A DNA stretch of 17,130 nt, taken from JAHDWY01 sp964632865. Lineage in GTDB: Bacteria > Hydrogenedentota > Hydrogenedentia > Hydrogenedentales > SLHB01. Both the position numbers and the translations under genes were made by a program. The notes beneath the pieces were generated by a model. It was given only the letters and a program-made list of their open reading frames with translations, was not told where the DNA came from and made no database searches. The stretch is from positions 1-17,130 of the forward strand of contig CAZWDH010000143.1 in assembly GCA_964632865.1 (NCBI GenBank), given 5' to 3'. Positions 14,188-17,130 of the stretch are shown piece after piece. Each line of letters opens with the position of its first letter. Positions within the stretch are counted from its first letter, which is position 1.

Positions 14188-14674
14188 GCAGACACGCTGC
14201 AAACGATGCGGCAAGATTGTCGCCGCGCAGGACGAGACCCCCATCTGCGTACGTTGCCGGGAAAAATATCTCGAGGACGGGGCCCGTGTGCGTGAAGCCG
14301 TTGAACAGTGCGGACTTAAGGCACACGAAGACATCGCGGCCTTCGCTGGAGTTACGCTGGATGAGGTGGACATCCTGCTTAACGATCCGGTGATTATGAA
14401 GAAACGCGTTCTGGAGGAACGGGTCTGCAGCCGGTGCAAAGAGCGGCCCGCGCAAAACCGGTCCGATTATTGCCTGGTCTGCCGGATGGAGCTGAACAAG
14501 GCCTTCGGCGATGCCGCCCGAACCCTCGCGCAGGTCATCGAACGTGAGATGGCACACCGGCAGAAGAATGAAACTTCGCGTCCCACGAACGTCGCCGCTA
14601 CCCTGGACCGAAAACGGGGCAGGGCGACCATTTCCAAGATCGACCCTACCCCGCGTGGACGCTATTCGCAGTAA
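14177..14674 (+). CDS. Double zinc-ribbon protein of unknown function (YvyF-like architecture)
   Basis: A 165-residue soluble protein I cannot name. It has two treble- or ribbon-like Cys clusters: C8-x2-C11 with C24-x2-C27, and C84-x2-C87 with C99-x2-C102. Between them residues 30-80 (REAVEQCGLKAHEDIAAFAGVTLDEVDILLND) look like a short helix-turn-helix of MerR/DnaD style, and the tail from about 125 is basic and Ser/Thr/Pro-rich. The ribbon-helix-ribbon plan resembles YvyF-type flagellar-operon proteins, in which a ribbon precedes a helical domain and a second ribbon, but there is no flagellar context here. ATG 14177 overlaps the end of coaE by 11 nt, implying coupled expression in the tsaB to coaE run. 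A role in nucleic-acid binding is a guess. Confidence 0.8.
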   Translation: MADKQTRCKRCGKIVAAQDETPICVRCREKYLEDGARVREAVEQCGLKAHEDIAAFAGVTLDEVDILLNDPVIMKKRVLEERVCSRCKERPAQNRSDYCLVCRMELNKAFGDAARTLAQVIEREMAHRQKNETSRPTNVAATLDRKRGRATISKIDPTPRGRYSQ

Positions 14675-14746
14675 CTGCCTTTTCGGCTGATTTAATGTAT
14701 CCGCCAGTTCGGACGCGCGTGACCGCGATGCGGGCGGAAGGACAGA

Positions 14747-15421
14747 TCATTCCTTGCCCGAGGAAAGATCCTTGATTTCGATGTCCTTGAACCGCACCTC
14801 CATTTCGGGGCCGGCGTGAAGTTGGAGGGCGATGATGCCCTTCTTCGCGCCTTCCGGATCGACGATGTCGCAGGTCGTGTGGCCGTTCAAGACGAGCGTG
14901 ATCTGGTCGCCTTTACAGGTGATCTCGTACTGATTCCAGTCGTCTTTCTTGACCCAGGTCTGGGTTTCGGCCTGCTGCTCCGGCGACATGGCTTTCCAGT
15001 AGTCCATAATGCCGCGCTTCTTTTCTTCATACAGCATGCCGAAGTATGTGGCTTCCGCGATGTCTGCCTGATATCCCGCCGCGACATAGTCCGGATGCTG
15101 TTCGCTGCGGAACTGAATCCCGCTGTTGTGATTGCGGAGCTTTACTTTCGCGCGCAACACGAAATCACTGTATTCCTTTTCCGCCGACAGGAAGGTGTTG
15201 TGCTCGATGGTCACACCGTCCGTCGAGCCGACGATCTCGCCGTCTTCCACTTTCCAGAGACGCGGATCGCCGTCCCAGCCGGTCAGGTCTTCGCCGTTGA
15301 ACAACGGTACGAATCCTTTCTCCTCCGCGTGCGCGATGGGCGCGAGGAAGGAGAGTGACGCCAGCACCGCCACCGCGAGGACGGCGTGCCCATAGGTTCG
15401 TGCAGTCTTACGCATTCTCAT
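14747..15421 (-). CDS. Secreted 3-keto-disaccharide hydrolase domain (DUF1080, PF06439) protein, copy 2
   Basis: A 224-residue protein with signal peptide MRMRKTARTYGHAVLAVAVL... cleaved near A-H-A at 30-32. The rest is a single DUF1080 domain: GFVPLFNGEDLTGWDGDP (36-53), LWKVEDGEIVGSTDG, HNSGIQFRSEQHP (98-110), DYWKAMSPEQQAETQTW, DWNQYEITCKGDQITLVLNG, then GIIALQLHAGPEMEVRFKDIEIKDL at the end. The landmark sequence and length fit the core family well, and it lacks copy 1's N-terminal extension. ATG 15421 has GGAG 6 nt upstream; ATG 15415 is a near alternative, and the in-frame TTG at 15433 is less likely. Divergent from the 3-epimerase-like gene with a 188-nt gap. Members of this family act on 3-keto-glycosides; activity here is inferred. 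Confidence 0.92.
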   Translation of the reverse strand: MRMRKTARTYGHAVLAVAVLASLSFLAPIAHAEEKGFVPLFNGEDLTGWDGDPRLWKVEDGEIVGSTDGVTIEHNTFLSAEKEYSDFVLRAKVKLRNHNSGIQFRSEQHPDYVAAGYQADIAEATYFGMLYEEKKRGIMDYWKAMSPEQQAETQTWVKKDDWNQYEITCKGDQITLVLNGHTTCDIVDPEGAKKGIIALQLHAGPEMEVRFKDIEIKDLSSGKE

Positions 15422-15488
15422 GAATATCTCCAAAGTTGTCGGCCGTTACAACCGATTCCGCGTGTACCGTTGCGCGTGCCCCGCGGAA

Positions 15489-15518
15489 TTGTGCGTTCAC
15501 CAGCGGAGGTGTCATAAT
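15489..15518 (+). promoter_or_regulatory. Candidate promoter for the 3-epimerase-like gene
   Basis: TTGTGC (15489-15494) and CATAAT (15513-15518) with an 18-nt spacer, 91 nt before the GTG start. The -10 is 5/6, the -35 is 3/6, so moderate support. It lies in the 188-nt divergent gap shared with the DUF1080 gene. Confidence 0.35.
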
Positions 15519-15609
15519 CTAAAGCATTCTCACCGCCCGAGTCCAACGCAGGCCGGGGCGGCGAAGCGGGGAACTGCGAACCTAGACCGTATCGAGGGAG
15601 GACTGCGCT

Positions 15610-16452
15610 GTGAAAGTTGGAATGAATCTGTTGCTCTGGACGGCCGCCGCGAATGAGTCGCACGTGCCGTTGCTCAAGGACATCAAGAGTTGGGGATTCG
15701 ACGGCGTCGAACTCCCCATGTTCGCACTGGACGGGTCGCCCTGGAAAGACCTCAGCAACGCGCTCGATGATATCGGCCTCGGCCGCACGGTCGTCGCGGT
15801 GCTTCCCGGCGATACCAACCTCATTGGCGAAAGCGCTGCGGAACGGCAGGCCGCCCTGGATTTCCTGAAGGGGTGCGTCGACAAGTCTGTCGAGTTGGGT
15901 GCCGAAACGGTCGCCGGTCCGATCTATTCGCCCGTTGGCCGTTTGGTCGGACGCGGCCCGACGGATCAGGAAAAGGATTGGGCCGTGGAAGGTTTGAAGG
16001 CGGCGGCGAAGCACGCCGAGGGCAGCGGAGTCGCGTTATCAGTCGAACCGCTCAACCGCTTTGAAACCTACTTCCTGAACGCGGAAGCCGACGCGGTTGA
16101 ACTCATGAAACGCATCGACAGCAAGGCAGTCGGTATCTTGTACGACACGTTCCACGCGAACATCGAAGAAAAAGGCGTCGCCGATGCCATTAAGACGGGC
16201 GGGAAGCGCATCAACCATGTTCACATTTCCGCCAACGACCGGGCGACGCCGGGCGAAGATCACGTCCACTGGGCGGATACGTTCGCCACATTGAAATCCA
16301 TCGGATACGACGGCTGGCTCACCATCGAGGCTTTCGGCGCGTGGTTGCCCGAACTCACCGGCGCGACCTGCATCTGGCGCAAAATGGCTCCCAGCGAAGA
16401 ACACGTCGCACGGAACGGCCTGAAGTTCATTCGAGAATCTTGGCAGGCGTAG
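15610..16452 (+). CDS. Sugar isomerase/epimerase of the D-tagatose/D-psicose 3-epimerase type (TIM barrel)
   Basis: A 280-residue cytoplasmic TIM-barrel enzyme. Compared from memory with Pseudomonas cichorii D-tagatose 3-epimerase, every active-site residue is present with a constant -6 offset: E146 and E152 in SVEPLNRFET, D179 and H182 in LYDTFHANIEE, H205 and R211 in INHVHISANDR, and E240 in LTIEAFG. E146, D179, H205 and E240 would hold the divalent metal, with the two Glu as the acid/base pair. The protein begins MKVGMNLLLW and length matches the family. Start is GTG 15610 with SD GAGGGAGGA about 8 nt upstream. Substrate could be a ketose or a 3-keto-sugar; related isomerase/epimerase proteins occur in 3-keto-glycoside loci. 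Followed by a strong terminator and a convergent oxidoreductase gene. Confidence 0.92.
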   Translation: MKVGMNLLLWTAAANESHVPLLKDIKSWGFDGVELPMFALDGSPWKDLSNALDDIGLGRTVVAVLPGDTNLIGESAAERQAALDFLKGCVDKSVELGAETVAGPIYSPVGRLVGRGPTDQEKDWAVEGLKAAAKHAEGSGVALSVEPLNRFETYFLNAEADAVELMKRIDSKAVGILYDTFHANIEEKGVADAIKTGGKRINHVHISANDRATPGEDHVHWADTFATLKSIGYDGWLTIEAFGAWLPELTGATCIWRKMAPSEEHVARNGLKFIRESWQA

Positions 16453-16489
16453 GTTAGCGAAGCTGAATTGAAAGTCTTATGGAATGGGT

Positions 16490-16536
16490 CCGGGGAAACC
16501 TTTTCTGCGTAGAAAAGGTTTCCCCGGTTCTTTTTT
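16490..16536 (+). terminator. Strong rho-independent terminator after the 3-epimerase-like gene
   Basis: A perfect 17-bp stem (16490-16506 with 16511-16527), loop GCGT, followed by TTCTTTTTT (16528-16536). The stem is GC-rich at the base (CCGGGG/CCCCGG) with an AAACCTTTTCT top. The T-run is only on the + strand, so it ends the epimerase transcript; on the minus strand the same hairpin lacks a U-run, although it may still block the convergent oxidoreductase transcript. Confidence 0.92.
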
Positions 16537-16543
16537 GTCGTTC

Positions 16544-17130
16544 CTACGAAGGAACCTGTTCCCAGGATCCGGATTTGGCCGACTTGAGAACGGCGTCGCA
16601 GATGTGCTGCGTTTCCAGCGCGTCGCGGAACGTGGGCGCAGTCGGCTTGCCTTTCGCGACGTTGTCGAGGAAGTCCGCGACCTGGTGCACGAACGAGTGC
16701 TCGTACCCGATCTGCAGTCCCGGCACCCACCACTTGTCCATGTAGGGCATATCGCCGTCCGTCACATGGACCGAACGCCAGCCGCGCACGATGGAATCGT
16801 CCCGGTGATCGAAGTAGTTCAACCGGTGCAGGTCGTGGAGGTCCCACTGGATTGAGGCGTGTTCGCCGTTGATCTCGAAGGTGTAGAGTGCCTTGTGGCC
16901 GCGCGCGTACCGCGTCGATTCAAAGGTCGCCAGCGATCCGTTCTTGAACCGTGCCAGGAACGCGCAGGCATCGTCGATACCAACGGCCTGCGTCTTGCCG
17001 GTTTCCGTGTGGACGCGTTCCTTGATGAACGTCTCCGTCATGGCCGACACGTCCTTCATCGAACCATTGAGCCAAATCGCGGTGTCGATGCAGTGGGCGA
17101 GCAAGTCGCCCGTCACGCCGCTGCCCGCCG
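16544..17130 (-). CDS. Gfo/Idh/MocA-family oxidoreductase, C-terminal part (N-terminus beyond window end)
   Basis: About 195 residues up to the end of the window, which cuts off the N-terminal Rossmann (NAD(P)-binding) domain. The visible part is the alpha/beta C-terminal domain: GSGVTGDLLAHCIDTAIWLNG, with the 'G...DL..H.ID' helix that carries the catalytic-site His, then DDACAFLARFKNGSLATFES (one of the family's beta-sheet signatures), YTFEINGEHASIQWD and a C-terminal helix HICDAVLKSAKSGSWEQVPS. Similar proteins oxidise or reduce sugars or inositols with NAD; some oxidise glycosides at C3. The ending is normal and converges with the epimerase gene across the terminator. Substrate cannot be assigned. 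Confidence 0.9.
   Translation of the reverse strand, partial: AGSGVTGDLLAHCIDTAIWLNGSMKDVSAMTETFIKERVHTETGKTQAVGIDDACAFLARFKNGSLATFESTRYARGHKALYTFEINGEHASIQWDLHDLHRLNYFDHRDDSIVRGWRSVHVTDGDMPYMDKWWVPGLQIGYEHSFVHQVADFLDNVAKGKPTAPTFRDALETQHICDAVLKSAKSGSWEQVPS

Noticed and set aside
16544..16550. The 16490-16536 hairpin as an equally good terminator for the minus-strand oxidoreductase
   Set aside because: The strand reading leftward has no U-run after the hairpin, so it is called only for the + strand.

Overview
The window is GC-rich bacterial chromosomal DNA with short intergenic gaps, good Shine-Dalgarno sequences and some GTG/TTG starts. Many products are secreted or lipid-anchored: two 3-keto-disaccharide hydrolase-domain (DUF1080) proteins, a metallophosphatase fused to a CBM9-like domain, and a GH75-like lipoprotein. 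Together with a GH116/DUF608 protein, a TIM-barrel epimerase and a Gfo/Idh/MocA oxidoreductase, this gene style is typical of Planctomycetota, Candidatus Hydrogenedentota and related sugar-degrading lineages. That placement is an inference from gene families, not from a phylogenetic marker.

Layout. 3-3212: the tail of an unknown + strand gene (possibly ceramidase-like) abuts a minus-strand Eis-like GNAT protein, which diverges from a secreted metallophosphatase. 3214-5671: two minus-strand secreted proteins, one SNase-fold with eroded catalytic residues and one 453-residue protein of unknown function. 5814-7040: a two-gene operon of a TMEM220-like membrane protein and a di-iron fatty acid hydroxylase/sterol desaturase-family enzyme. 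7288-9323: minus-strand DUF1080 protein, GH75-like lipoprotein and tRNA-His(GTG). 9324-9730: non-coding region holding the tRNA promoter, a REP-like inverted repeat and the tsaB promoter. 9731-14674: a compact + strand run of tsaB, rimI, a GH116/DUF608 protein, coaE and a double zinc-ribbon protein. 14747-17130: DUF1080 protein (-), tagatose/psicose 3-epimerase-like enzyme (+), strong terminator, and a truncated Gfo/Idh/MocA oxidoreductase (-).

How the genes may work together. The last block brings together the three families (Gfo/Idh/MocA dehydrogenase, TIM-barrel isomerase/epimerase, DUF1080) that are linked to glycoside breakdown through 3-keto intermediates, so it may be a small sugar-oxidation locus. 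The tsaB-rimI-coaE block is housekeeping (tRNA t6A modification, protein acetylation, CoA synthesis), unusually interrupted by a GH116-family protein. Its aligned acid/base position appears to be Gly rather than Asp. The tRNA-His appears to lack the nearly universal encoded G-1 and to have A73. No CRISPR array, phage, integrase or intact insertion sequence was seen.
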